Assembly (NCBI RefSeq): GCF_019668465.1
Contig: NZ_AP024828.1
Location: 1,488,001 to 1,552,000, forward strand
Origin: Mycobacterium senriense
GTDB lineage: Bacteria > Actinomycetota > Actinomycetes > Mycobacteriales > Mycobacteriaceae
Reading direction: 5' to 3'
DNA length: 64,000 nucleotides
Position 1 is the stretch's first letter; each line of letters begins with the position of its first letter. A program made the position numbers and the translations under genes. Positions 1-8,492 of the stretch are shown here, piece by piece. The notes under the pieces are model-generated. The model was not told where the DNA came from. It did no database searches and saw only the letters and a program-made list of their open reading frames with translations.

Positions 1-194
1 TACAACTCGCGCGTCGGGTCGTAGGAGACATTGAGGACTTCGTTCGAACCACCCGTCGGGAGGTTTTTCAGCACGATCGCGGTCGTGGCGGCGACGATGG
101 CCAGGACGCCGAGGATGCTCAGCCAGGGCAGGCGCAGCGACGGGCGGGCCGCACCGGGTGATAGCAGTTTCACCACGCCAGCCACACCTCCCAT
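1..194 (-). CDS. Sulfate ABC transporter substrate-binding protein, 5' part (runs off the left edge)
   Basis: The reverse strand reads an open frame from an ATG at 194 to the window edge. It gives a short basic N-terminus, a hydrophobic stretch ([18 protein letters not shown]) and then [23 protein letters not shown] is the typical start of the mature domain of periplasmic sulfate/thiosulfate-binding proteins (Sbp/CysP, mycobacterial SubI). The hydrophobic segment would be the signal or membrane anchor. The protein would bind sulfate outside the membrane and deliver it to a CysTWA permease, whose genes would lie beyond the left edge. An in-frame GTG eight codons into the frame (about 173) is an alternative start. 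Only about 64 codons are visible, so the family is inferred from the N-terminal motif. Confidence 0.75.
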   Translation of the reverse strand, partial: MGGVAGVVKLLSPGAARPSLRLPWLSILGVLAIVAATTAIVLKNLPTGGSNEVLNVSYDPTREL

Positions 195-330
195 CACCGA
201 TCATGATGATGTGCCAAACAGCCCCGTGTGGCACCGAACATTTTTGAGAATGTTAACGATCGGGCCACCCGGCGACAGCCATGAGAATCAGCGTGACGTA
301 AATGCCTGCCGCGGTGATTATGCTGGTCAA
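195..330. other. Divergent intergenic region
   Basis: This gap separates the minus-strand sulfate-binding protein from the plus-strand DUF2252 gene. It should hold both promoters. It is locally more AT-rich than the genes (for example around 235-255), but no clear operator palindrome was seen. Confidence 0.4.
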
Positions 331-1732
331 ATGCCGCAACGCCCGTTGCGTGATCGCTTGATCGACGTCGAGGTTCCAAGCGAGGACCTGGCACGCGGCC
401 GGGCGCTGCGCAAGGCCGCCCCCCGGCGGTCGCTCGCGCAGCTGACGCCATCCACGCGAACAGCCACCGAAATTCTCGTCGCCCAAAACGCCGATCGGCT
501 AACAGAACTCGTTCCGCTCCGATTTGCCCGCATGCTCGCCGACCCATTTTCCTTTTACCGAGGTTCGGCGGCGGTCATGGCCGCCGACCTGGCCGCAAGC
601 CCGTCCAGCGGGATCGAAATCATGTGCTGCGGCGACGCGCACGTGTCGAATTTCGGCCTGTACGCCGCCCCTCATCGCTCAATCGTCTTCGACCTGAACG
701 ACTTCGATGAGGCCGCCGTCGCACCCGCGGAGTGGGACGTCAAGCGCCTGATCACCAGCGCGATCATCGGTGGTCGTCACGCTGGATACCCGGGCAAGGC
801 CATCCGCCGCTGTGTCGAAGAGGCGCTGACGGGCTATCAAACCAGCCTCGAGGCGATGCTCGAGGAGATGAATGTTCTGGACCGCTACTACCTACGGGTG
901 GAACCCGAGCGCTACACCGGGACAGTGTCCAAGGGTCTGCAGGCGGTGATTCAAAAGACGATTTCCCGGGCGCGCACGCGAACGTCGGAGCGAGTCTTCA
1001 AGCAGATCATGGAAACCGGCGCAGATGGAACCCCGCGCCTGCGCGAGGATCCTCCCGTCCTGCAGCACGTCGAGGAGGACATCGAAGCCCCCTTGATCGA
1101 GTCGGTTCAGGAATATCTGGCCGCGGTTCCGGCCGACGTGGCGTTGTTGCTGTCGCATTATCGCATCACCGACATCGCGCTGCGCGTCGTCGGCGTCGGC
1201 AGCGTCGGCACCCGGTGCTACCTGGTCATCCTGGTCGGCCCCAACGGAACGCCGCTGATCATGCAGATCAAAGAGGCCACTCGATCGGTGCTCGACGAAT
1301 ACGGCGGTTGGCCCGCAGCCGGTCGTCCTCACGGCGGCGGTCGAGGCCAACGGCCAGGGCGTGCGCGTGATTGACGGTCAGCTGATCTTGCAGGCGATGT
1401 CAGATGTGTTCCTGGGGACGACCCGCAAGGACGGCCGCGACTACTACGTCCGGCAGTTCCACGACATGAAGGGCAGCATCGACACCGAAGGCATGTCGGC
1501 CTCGATCTTCGCCGAATACGTCCTTGCCTGTGCGGTGCTGCTGGCCCGAGCACACGCGCAGAGTGCGAACGCGTCCATCCTGCGGGGATATGTCGGCACC
1601 AGTAGCGCCGTGCACGACGCGGTGGCCGATTGGTCGTATGCCTACGCCGACAAATCACTTGATGACTTTCACCAGTTGCGCGCCGCGGCAGCGGCCGGCG
1701 ATATCGAGGTCGCCGACGATCCCGCACGCTGA
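331..1732 (+). pseudogene. DUF2252 family protein, interrupted by a frameshift
   Basis: The two halves of one DUF2252 protein lie in different frames. The first half (from ATG 331) has RGRALRKAAPR, LVPLRFARMLADPFSFYRG, CGDAHVSNFG and FDLNDFDEA, and reaches VGVGSVGTRCYLVI and IMQIKEATRSVLDEYGG. It then runs into non-homologous residues and a stop at 1374. The second half in frame +2 continues VVLTAAVEANGQGVRVIDGQ, MSDVFLG and GRDYYVRQFHDMKGS to a stop at 1732. The break lies at about 1291-1316, consistent with one extra base. DUF2252 proteins resemble kinase-fold phosphotransferases (HGD-like CGDAH motif), and their function is unknown. Either the gene is broken in this strain or there is a base-call error. 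The start at 331 lacks a good ribosome site, so the true start may differ. Confidence 0.75.
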
Positions 1733-1793
1733 GGGCCCGCTGGGGCGTGGCTCCGCCACATGTTCAAACGGCCGATCGTGTTGCTCGACCTAG

Positions 1794-3377
1794 TTACCGG
1801 CCAATTGGTTCGCGGTTATCGGCTTCGGTGTCGGTTGGCGTCGTCCGGTCGTTCGGCGCCCCGACGTGGTGCAGCCAATCTCGTCGGCGAACCCGCCAGG
1901 TCCGGCGCGCGTACTCCAGCTCGGTGTACGGCCACTGGGTGACGATCCGGCCGGACGGTGATCGGAAGTAGCTGTCGCACTGCGTCCAGATGGTGCGCGC
2001 CAGGTCCGCGGAAAGCGCGTCGTTGTAACGCTTTTCGGCCTCCCGGCGCACGTCGAGGTATCCACCGCGGCGCGCCAGCCGGGTTACCGCGCTGGCAACC
2101 AGCCGCGCCCCGGCCTCGAGGATGTAGACGATGGAGTTACCGCCCTGATTGGTGTTAGGGCCGTAGAGCATGAAGAAGTTCGGGAATCCGCTGACCGCGA
2201 CCCCAAGGTAGGCGCACGGGTCGTCACCCCAGTGCTCGTGCAGCTTGCGCCCGCCGGCGCCGACGACGTCGATGCCGGACAGGTAGCGGGATGTTTCGAA
2301 ACCGGTGGCCAGCACGATGGCGTCGACGTCGACTTCCGCGCCCGACGCGGTGATCACCGAGGGCGGGCCGATGCGCGCGATGGGGTCCGTGACCAGCTCG
2401 ACGTTGTCGCACTGCAAGGCCCGGTAATAGTCGTCGCCCAGCAGCACCCGCTTACAGCGGAACGGGTAGTCCGGCGTCAGCGCCCGGCGCAGCGGTTCGT
2501 CATCCACCGTACGGCCCAGGAACGATGCCGCGATCTGCGTGCGCGCCATCACCACGGGATCGTCGGCAAAGGTCGCGGTGTTGTCGTGCTGGAACTTCCA
2601 GATCTGCCAGCGGGTACGCCGCACCGCCAGGGGGCTGCGCTTGAAGCGGGCCAATTCCGTTGCGCTGTAAGGACGGTCGTCCTTGGGGACCATCCACGGT
2701 GGGGTGCGCTGGAAGACCGTGACGCGACCAGCGGTCTTCGCCAGCTCGGGCACCAGCTGTACCCCGCTGGCGCCGGTGCCGATCACCGCGACGGTCCGGC
2801 CGGCCAGATCGAGGTTGTGATCCCATGCGGCGGTGTGCAGCACCGGGCCGGTGAAGTCGCGCAGCCCGTCGATATCGGGGAGCTTGGCGGAGCCGAACAG
2901 GCCGACCGCACACACGACGACGTCGGCGGTCAGCATGGCCGGCTGACCGTCGCGCTCCAGCTCGCAATGCCACGCGCCGGCATGCGGGTCCCAGCGCACG
3001 GAGCGCACCGTGGTGCCGAGCAGGAGATGGCGACGCAGGTCGAAATCGTCGGCGACGGATTCCAGGTAGGCCAATATTTCGGGCTGCCTCGCGTAGGTCC
3101 GGCTCCAGGATGTGTTGGGGGCGAAGGAAAACGAGTACAGGTGGCTCTGAATATCGCAGGCTGCGCCGGGATAGGTGTTGCGCCGCCAGGTGCCACCGAC
3201 GCCGTCGGCGCCCTCGATGATCACCAGGTCGTCGATGCCCGCGCGGCGCAGCGCCACGGCCGCGCCCAGCCCGCCGAAGCCGGCGCCGATGATGGCCACC
3301 TTCGGCGCGCGCCGGCGCCGTGTCGCCGCCCGCATCCGCCCAATGGCGTAGAGCGCTCCGGCTTTTCGGCTCGTCAT
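1794..3377 (-). CDS. FAD-dependent Baeyer-Villiger-type monooxygenase (second gene of pair)
   Basis: A 527-residue flavin monooxygenase. It has an N-terminal FAD-binding GAGFGG (about residues 31-36) and GVGGTW. The BVMO/FMO fingerprint F-x-G-x3-H-x3-W-D appears as FTGPVLHTAAWD (about 174-185). An NADPH-binding GTGASG (about 197) and a C-terminal ATGF follow. Such enzymes insert oxygen next to a carbonyl using NADPH and O2, or oxidise heteroatoms; the substrate cannot be read. The start at 3377 forms an ATGA overlap with the stop of the upstream monooxygenase, so the two are translationally coupled. This start is preferred over longer in-frame starts. It probably belongs to a TetR-BVMO-BVMO operon. 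Confidence 0.9.
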   Translation of the reverse strand: MTSRKAGALYAIGRMRAATRRRRAPKVAIIGAGFGGLGAAVALRRAGIDDLVIIEGADGVGGTWRRNTYPGAACDIQSHLYSFSFAPNTSWSRTYARQPEILAYLESVADDFDLRRHLLLGTTVRSVRWDPHAGAWHCELERDGQPAMLTADVVVCAVGLFGSAKLPDIDGLRDFTGPVLHTAAWDHNLDLAGRTVAVIGTGASGVQLVPELAKTAGRVTVFQRTPPWMVPKDDRPYSATELARFKRSPLAVRRTRWQIWKFQHDNTATFADDPVVMARTQIAASFLGRTVDDEPLRRALTPDYPFRCKRVLLGDDYYRALQCDNVELVTDPIARIGPPSVITASGAEVDVDAIVLATGFETSRYLSGIDVVGAGGRKLHEHWGDDPCAYLGVAVSGFPNFFMLYGPNTNQGGNSIVYILEAGARLVASAVTRLARRGGYLDVRREAEKRYNDALSADLARTIWTQCDSYFRSPSGRIVTQWPYTELEYARRTWRVRRRDWLHHVGAPNDRTTPTDTEADNREPIGR

Positions 3378-5173
3378 GGTCGGTCCCCCGCGCGGCGGAC
3401 CAGTAGGCCTTTCAGGTCGCCGTCGGCCCGCCACTGCTGCAGGATGTCGGCGTACTCGGTTGGTGCGCCGAAGAAGAAGCTGCCCTGTCGAGTCTTACCG
3501 TCGGCCTTGCCTTCCCGGTTGTAATAGCCGGGCGTACATGTCTTGGCGCGCTCGGCGCTCGCGACCGAGCGGGCCACCACCGTGTCGACCCAGCCGGCTT
3601 CGGCTTCGGGTGCGACCTCGATTTCGGTGATGCCGTCGGCGAGTGCGGTCGCGATGATCCAGGCGACGTGGCCGGCCTGCACGTCGAGCAGGTATGGGAA
3701 GTTCACCGTCAGGCCGGCCTGGGCGATGCTTTCGATGAAGCAGTTCGGGAATTTGGTCGTGCACAGGCCCTGGAAGGTGCGCACCCCGTCGTCCCAATGT
3801 TCGGTCAGCGTCACGCCGTCACGACCGATCAACTCGAATCCGGTGCGGCGACAGTAATCGGTGCCCACCTCGAAACCCGTTGCGAAGATCAGGCAGTCGA
3901 GCTCGTAGGTCACGCCGTCGACCACCGCGCCGGTTTCGGTGATCCGCTGCACCCCGCGCCCGCGGGTGTCCACCAGGGTGACGTTGTCCCGGTTGAAGGT
4001 CTGCAGATACTCGTCGTGGAAGCAGGGACGTTTGCAGAAGTACCCGTACCACGGTTTGAGTGCTTCGGCGGTGGCGGGATCGCTGACGATCGCGGCGACG
4101 CGCGCGCGGATCTCATCCATTTTGGCGAAGTCGGCCAGCTCGATGTCACGGCCGCGCTGTTCGGGATCGGCCAGGCCGTCTCCGTCGTGACGCATGACCG
4201 GCAGCTTGCGGGTGATGCTCGTCCAGGCATCGGCGACCAGGTCCTGGTCGGCTTGACCTCCGGCGGTGAGGATCTGGAAATTCTGTATCCGCTCGCGCTG
4301 CCAGCCGGGCTGTAACGCGTTGGCCCACTGCGGATCCGTGGCGCGGTTGGCCCGCACGTCCACCGAGGAGGGCGTGCGCTGAAAGACGTAGAGCCGTCCG
4401 GCGGCAGCGGCGAGGTGCGGTACGCACTGGATCGCCGTGGCGCCGGTGCCGATGATGCCGACGCGCTTGTCGGCCAGATGCTGGAGCTGCGCGCCGGTGT
4501 AGGCATAATCCCACCGGCTGGTGTGGAAGGCATGCCCGCGGAAGGCGCCGAGTCCGTCGATGCCCGGCAGCTTCGGTTTGGCCTGGTAGCCGTTGGCCAT
4601 CGACACGAACCTGGCGCGCATTTCGTCACCCCGGTCGGTACGGATGATCCACCGCGATCTCGCTGAATCCCAACGGATTTCCCGCACATCGGTCTGCAGG
4701 CAGGCGTCACGGTAGAGGTCGTAGTGCTCTGCGATCCGACGGCAATGCGCGAAAATCTCCGAGCCCTTCGCATACTTCTCGGTGGGCGTGTAGCCGAGCT
4801 CCTCTAGCAGAGGCATGTACACATACGACTCGACGTCACAAGCGATTCCGGGATAACGGTTCCAATACCAGGTTCCGCCGACGTCGGCCGCCCGATCGAT
4901 CAACCGCACCCTTTCGACGCCGAGTTGACGTAGCCGTGCCCCGGTCAACAGCCCGCCGAACCCGGCGCCCACGATGGCGACGTCCACCTCGTCGGTGAGC
5001 GGCTCGCGGGCGTGATCCCCGTTGGCCCACGGGTCGTCGGCGAACCGGGCGAACGCGCCCGCAATCTCGACGTACTGGGCGATGCCGTCGGGGCGAATGC
5101 GGCGCGCGCGTTCTTCGGCGTACTTGCGTCGCAGCGCGTCGACGTCAAGCGCCCGGCCAACGGTCTCAGTCAC
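3374..5173 (-). CDS. FAD-dependent Baeyer-Villiger-type monooxygenase (first gene of pair)
   Basis: A 599-residue Baeyer-Villiger-type monooxygenase of the larger phenylacetone/cyclohexanone-monooxygenase-like class, with an extended N-terminus (VDALRRKYAEERARR). It shows GAGFGG (about residue 72), GGTWYWNRYPG, the fingerprint FRGHAFHTSRWD (about 209-220) and the second dinucleotide motif GTGATA. I chose the GTG at 5173. It is preceded by GGAGAGGAA, and it leaves the palindrome at 5208-5230 in the leader. Longer in-frame starts would run through the palindrome and an implausible arginine-rich sequence. The gene overlaps the next monooxygenase by ATGA. The two enzymes are different subtypes rather than a recent duplication, so they may act in sequence or on different ketones. 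Confidence 0.9.
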   Translation of the reverse strand: MTETVGRALDVDALRRKYAEERARRIRPDGIAQYVEIAGAFARFADDPWANGDHAREPLTDEVDVAIVGAGFGGLLTGARLRQLGVERVRLIDRAADVGGTWYWNRYPGIACDVESYVYMPLLEELGYTPTEKYAKGSEIFAHCRRIAEHYDLYRDACLQTDVREIRWDSARSRWIIRTDRGDEMRARFVSMANGYQAKPKLPGIDGLGAFRGHAFHTSRWDYAYTGAQLQHLADKRVGIIGTGATAIQCVPHLAAAAGRLYVFQRTPSSVDVRANRATDPQWANALQPGWQRERIQNFQILTAGGQADQDLVADAWTSITRKLPVMRHDGDGLADPEQRGRDIELADFAKMDEIRARVAAIVSDPATAEALKPWYGYFCKRPCFHDEYLQTFNRDNVTLVDTRGRGVQRITETGAVVDGVTYELDCLIFATGFEVGTDYCRRTGFELIGRDGVTLTEHWDDGVRTFQGLCTTKFPNCFIESIAQAGLTVNFPYLLDVQAGHVAWIIATALADGITEIEVAPEAEAGWVDTVVARSVASAERAKTCTPGYYNREGKADGKTRQGSFFFGAPTEYADILQQWRADGDLKGLLVRRAGDRP

Positions 5174-5207
5174 GACCTCGGTTCCTCTCCGTGGCCTCGA
5201 CCTTATA

Positions 5208-5230
5208 ATCAATCGCTTGATCATATCAAG
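5208..5230. promoter_or_regulatory. Candidate TetR operator: three TTGAT half-sites
   Basis: Reading across, ATCAA-tcgc-TTGAT-cat-ATCAAG contains the perfect inverted repeat CTTGAT/ATCAAG with a 3-base spacer (5216-5230), plus a further ATCAA half-site. It sits in the 90-base gap between the TetR gene (ends 5264) and the first monooxygenase (starts 5173). An AT-rich TATAAT-like stretch (5203-5209) adjoins it, so it is well placed to repress the monooxygenase pair. Confidence 0.5.
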
Positions 5231-5263
5231 GGCGCGTCCGCGCAAACGGCCGTCTACCGGCGG

Positions 5264-5935
5264 CTATGCCCGTGACGCCGCGAGCAGGGTGCCCCGGATC
5301 AGGTCTCTGGCCGACACCAGCGCCGCGTGATAGTCCTCGGGCGCGAGCGTGGCCGCCGACTCGGTCAGGCCGTAGATCAGCGCGTAGATCGCCTCGGCGA
5401 CGCCGCGCCGGTCCGCACCGCGGGCGAGCCCGCCCTCGCGGACCGCGTCTTCGACGATGGAGTCGATGATTTCGCGGAACGCCTGAAACCCGCTCGTCGC
5501 CGTGGCGTCGACGGCGATCGCGTTCTCCGCCCGGATCACCCACTCGAACGCCGCCAGGTCGGGGTACTCGCGCATCAGTCGGCCCGACTCGTCGAGGACC
5601 GCTTCCAGTCGCGCGATCGCGTCGCCCGGCCGGGCGGCCGCCCGGCGCAGTCGCGGCACCGCGATGTCGGTCCGCGCGGCCACCGCAGCATTCATAAGCT
5701 CGGACTTGTTCGGGAAGTAGTTGTAGAGGCTCGCACTGGACACGTCCGCGGTGCGGGCGATCTCACGAATCGTCGCGCGCGCGTAACCGACCGTGGCCAC
5801 GCACCGCATGGTGGCGGCGACGATCCGCCGGCGCGTCTCCTCGCCGCTGGCACCGACCGGGCGCCCGCGTTGGGCCCGCGTCACGGTGCTGCCTGCACTG
5901 CTCGCATCCTGTCCGTCGGCCGATGGTTCCGACAT
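5264..5935 (-). CDS. TetR family transcriptional regulator (upstream of the BVMO pair)
   Basis: A 223-residue regulator with an N-terminal TetR helix-turn-helix (about residues 25-70: ETRRRIVAATMRC, TIREIARTADVSSASLYNYF, NKSEL). It is followed by a ligand domain beginning with RLEAVLDESGRLMREYPDLA. The ATG at 5935 was chosen because longer starts run into the divergent neighbour. It lies upstream of and co-directional with two Baeyer-Villiger monooxygenases, so it probably controls them. It is a clear paralogue of the divergent TetR at 6013: both share GRPVGA, TIREIAR, NKSEL, AVLDES and YPDLAAFE in the same order. Confidence 0.9.
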   Translation of the reverse strand: MSEPSADGQDASSAGSTVTRAQRGRPVGASGEETRRRIVAATMRCVATVGYARATIREIARTADVSSASLYNYFPNKSELMNAAVAARTDIAVPRLRRAAARPGDAIARLEAVLDESGRLMREYPDLAAFEWVIRAENAIAVDATATSGFQAFREIIDSIVEDAVREGGLARGADRRGVAEAIYALIYGLTESAATLAPEDYHAALVSARDLIRGTLLAASRA

Positions 5936-6012
5936 ATCGAATATAATCGGACGATCGATTTGATGCTGGCGCGGAGGTGCGCGGTGCGTGATCAACGGAC
6001 CCGAGGCGCGGA
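5936..6012. promoter_or_regulatory. Divergent promoter region between two paralogous TetR genes
   Basis: This 77-base gap carries a TATAATC (about 5948-5954) and a TTGAT half-site near 5964, elements also present in the gap in front of the monooxygenase pair. Autoregulation of one or both TetR genes from this gap is likely, but no perfect palindrome is present. Confidence 0.35.
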
Positions 6013-6639
6013 ATGACCGTCGCTGGGCCGCAATTGGGCCGGCCGGTGGGCGCCGATGCCGAGCAGACCCGGGCACGGATCATCGCCGCGGCAATGCGCT
6101 GTGTGGCCGAGGCCGGGCACACTCGCGCGACGATTCGTGAGATCGCCCGCGCCGCGGACATGACCAGCGCCAGCTTGTATCACTACTTCGTGAACAAATC
6201 CGAGTTGCTCGAGGCCACCGTCAGCGAGATCGACCGGATCGCACTCCCCCGGCTGCGGGACGCCGCCGCCGGGGCCGAGAACGTCGTCGATCGCCTCGCC
6301 GCGGTGCTCGACGAGTCGAGCCGGTTGATGCGCGACTATCCCGACCTGGCCGCCTTCGAACGCGCGATGGGCGTGATCGGCCACGAACACGGCAACCGGA
6401 CGCGGCGCCGCGGGCCGAAAGCGTTGCGCGACACCATCACTGAGATCATCAGTGACGCCCGCGCGCAAGGCGTGCTGCCCGGCGGGACCGAGCCGCGCGC
6501 CGCGGTGAATGCGATCCATGCGCTGGCGCGCGGTCTGACGGAACGGGCGGCCAGCCTCGACCCGGGCGCCTACGCCGCGACGCTCGATTCGGCCAAGGGA
6601 CTACTGCGGGGAACGCTCTTTACCGACCGCCGCCAATGA
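6013..6639 (+). CDS. TetR family transcriptional regulator (paralogue of the divergent neighbour)
   Basis: A 208-residue TetR protein with the helix-turn-helix at about residues 20-65 (QTRARIIAAAMRC, TIREIARAADMTSASLYHYF, NKSELLEA). Its ligand domain starts RLAAVLDESSRLMRDYPDLA. Across the DNA-binding domain and the start of the ligand domain it matches the TetR transcribed away from it, while the C-terminal halves have diverged. This suggests a duplicated pair sharing one control region. Its 3' end overlaps the convergent DUF417 gene by about 39 bases. The target could be the monooxygenase operon, the DUF417 gene or itself. Confidence 0.9.
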   Translation: MTVAGPQLGRPVGADAEQTRARIIAAAMRCVAEAGHTRATIREIARAADMTSASLYHYFVNKSELLEATVSEIDRIALPRLRDAAAGAENVVDRLAAVLDESSRLMRDYPDLAAFERAMGVIGHEHGNRTRRRGPKALRDTITEIISDARAQGVLPGGTEPRAAVNAIHALARGLTERAASLDPGAYAATLDSAKGLLRGTLFTDRRQ

Positions 6640-7086
6640 CTCGCCCAACGTCCACAACGCGACGCCGAGCAAGACCAGATCCTTGAGCAGAAACTGGCCG
6701 GGGAGCGCAGAGAGCACCGGGAAGCCGTGGGCGTACGTCATGACCACTCCGGGAGTGGTGAACAGAAAACTCACCGTGCCCAAGAACAGCACCACCGCCA
6801 GGGCGCTGCCCGCGGCCGAGACCAGCGGCCACAGCGGCCGCAGCGCGATGAGAAGGGCGGCAACGATTTCCATCGTCCCGAGTGCGCGCGCGACGAAGGT
6901 GAAGCTGAAGACGTCGTAGACCCAGCTCATCAACGGGCTGTGCTGGATGAGCACGCGGGATTCCATTTTCACGTACTTGCCCACTCCGATCCACGCCAGG
7001 ACGAGCACCAGGCCGTAGCGGCTGACGAGGCGGCCCCACCGGGTCAGCGCCGGCGCCGCCGATGGCGCCAGGGTGTGATCGATCAT
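6601..7086 (-). CDS. DUF417 family integral membrane protein
   Basis: A 161-residue membrane protein with about four hydrophobic helices (LVLVLAWIGVGKYVKME, ALGTMEIVAALLIAL, AAGSALAVVLFLGTVSFL, LLKDLVLLGVALWTL). It matches the DUF417/YkgB family, whose Escherichia coli member RclC belongs to a reactive-chlorine resistance operon. The WIGVGKYVKMES region and the GxFLLKDLVLLG end are typical. I chose the ATG at 7086, with AAAGGA nine bases upstream. A TetR gene lies directly upstream on the same strand and may control it. The biochemical role in mycobacteria is unknown. Confidence 0.8.
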   Translation of the reverse strand: MIDHTLAPSAAPALTRWGRLVSRYGLVLVLAWIGVGKYVKMESRVLIQHSPLMSWVYDVFSFTFVARALGTMEIVAALLIALRPLWPLVSAAGSALAVVLFLGTVSFLFTTPGVVMTYAHGFPVLSALPGQFLLKDLVLLGVALWTLGESLAAVGKERSPQ

Positions 7087-7154
7087 CGGGCGAAGTCCTT
7101 TCGAGAGAACAAAACTGGCATCCACCCAACCCACGGTTCAGGACACGTTCGCGT

Positions 7155-7844
7155 TCAATTCCGCAACCGCTCGAGGCCCGCGACGATGAGCCGTAACCCG
7201 AAAGCGAATTCGTCGGCCAGCGGGACGGGCAGGTCGTCGGCGACGGTGACCGTCGCGGGAAAGCGGGACGGATCGAGCCGGTGAAACGCCGCGGAGAGTT
7301 CGGCGTCTCGTTCGCCGCCGTCCGTCTCGGCGCCGGAAAGCTGTATGGCAAAGCCCAGAACGTAGCGGGCGAGCGTCGCGTACGCGCGGGCCGCAACCGC
7401 CGGTGGGATGCCGTTGTCGAGCAGGATGGCCAGGCAGCGCTCGCGGTTGGCCAACGCGTTCGGTCCCGTCGGGGTGTATTCGATCAACAGGGGCGCGATA
7501 TTGCCGTGCCGGCTCAGTGCGTCGAACATGTGCTGCGCGAACAACGTACAGGCGTCTTGCCACGGCAGTGCGGCGAGCTCGTCCGCATCGAGGTCGACCT
7601 CGCCGAGGATGTGGTCGATCACCTGGGATACCAACTGTGACCGATTGGAGAAGTGGCGGTACAGCGTGGCCGTACCCGACTCCAGGCGCTGTGCCAGCGA
7701 GCGCATCGACAGTGCCTCGGACCCCCGTTCGTCGACGAGTTCGACGGCCGTGGTCAGGATGCGGTCCACCGGCAGGGCCGGGCGGCCACGAGAACGGCTC
7801 TGCGACCGGTCGCTGTCGCTCACATCACCCACCGTGGCGCTCAT
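7155..7844 (-). CDS. TetR family transcriptional regulator
   Basis: A 229-residue TetR protein with an N-terminal RSRGRPALPVDRILTTAVEL and recognition region MRSLAQRLESGTATLYRHF, then a TetR_C_1-type ligand domain. The ATG at 7844 is preferred to an upstream in-frame TTG (7856), which would sit close to the operator. It is divergent from the F420/PPOX-type gene at 7932 and co-directional with the DUF417 gene, with a near-perfect 15-base palindrome in the shared gap. It most likely represses the divergent gene and itself. Confidence 0.9.
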   Translation of the reverse strand: MSATVGDVSDSDRSQSRSRGRPALPVDRILTTAVELVDERGSEALSMRSLAQRLESGTATLYRHFSNRSQLVSQVIDHILGEVDLDADELAALPWQDACTLFAQHMFDALSRHGNIAPLLIEYTPTGPNALANRERCLAILLDNGIPPAVAARAYATLARYVLGFAIQLSGAETDGGERDAELSAAFHRLDPSRFPATVTVADDLPVPLADEFAFGLRLIVAGLERLRN

Positions 7845-7869
7845 GCCGCTTGACAACTTCGTACATTAC

Positions 7870-7884
7870 GGAGACACTGTATCC
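7870..7884. promoter_or_regulatory. Palindromic operator GGAGACACTGTATCC
   Basis: This 15-base sequence pairs at six of seven arm positions (GGAgACA-c-TGTaTCC). It sits between the TetR start (7844) and the divergent F420/PPOX gene (7932), where a repressor could block both promoters. Confidence 0.55.
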
Positions 7885-7931
7885 ATAAATAACGGATTGA
7901 TCAACCACCTTGACAGCAAGGAACATTCGCC

Positions 7932-8492
7932 ATGCTTCTCCCCCTGGCGGCAGAGCCCTTCACTGCGCCCACCGACCGCGACATGCTCCCCTCCGAACGA
8001 CGCGAGTTCGTGCGCACTCATCGCACCTGCGTGTTCGGCTACCGCCGCCGCAACGACGGCCCGGCGATGTCGATCGTGTACTACGTCCCCACCGACGCCG
8101 GTGAATTGCTGGTCTCCACCATGGCCGGCCGTGGCAAGGCCCGCATCGTGCAACGCGATCCCAAGGTGAGCCTGTGCGTCCTCGACGAGCGCTGGCCGTT
8201 CGCGTATCTGCAGGTCTACGCCGACGCCACCATCGACCAAGACCGGGATCTGGCGGTCGACGTGATGATGGCCGTCGGCGGCCGGATGTCCGGCCAACCG
8301 CTCGGCGACGAGGCCCGGCCGCACATCCGGGAAATGTGCGAACGCGAGAATCGCGTGGTCATCCGTTGCCGGCCCTACTCCACCTTCGCAACGCCGCCGC
8401 GCCATCTGCACCGCAACGACCAAGTCCAAGAGCTAAGCCATTGGGTCTCCGGCGTGATGCCTTGGGACGCAGCCGATCCGGCGGCGGACTGA
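7932..8492 (+). CDS. Pyridoxamine 5'-phosphate oxidase-fold (PPOX/F420-type) protein
   Basis: A 186-residue split beta-barrel flavin/F420-binding protein. It shows FVRTHRTCVFGYRRRNDGPA, VYYVPTDAGELLVSTM-GRGKAR, DPKVSLCVLDERWPFAYLQVY and a C-terminal tail ending in VMPWD. This layout fits the PPOX-type F420-dependent oxidoreductases that are abundant in mycobacteria. The substrate is unknown. AAGGAA lies ten bases before the ATG. It is divergent from a TetR gene with an operator in the gap, so it is probably inducible. Its stop codon directly abuts the stop of the convergent SRPBCC gene. Confidence 0.85.
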   Translation: MLLPLAAEPFTAPTDRDMLPSERREFVRTHRTCVFGYRRRNDGPAMSIVYYVPTDAGELLVSTMAGRGKARIVQRDPKVSLCVLDERWPFAYLQVYADATIDQDRDLAVDVMMAVGGRMSGQPLGDEARPHIREMCERENRVVIRCRPYSTFATPPRHLHRNDQVQELSHWVSGVMPWDAADPAAD

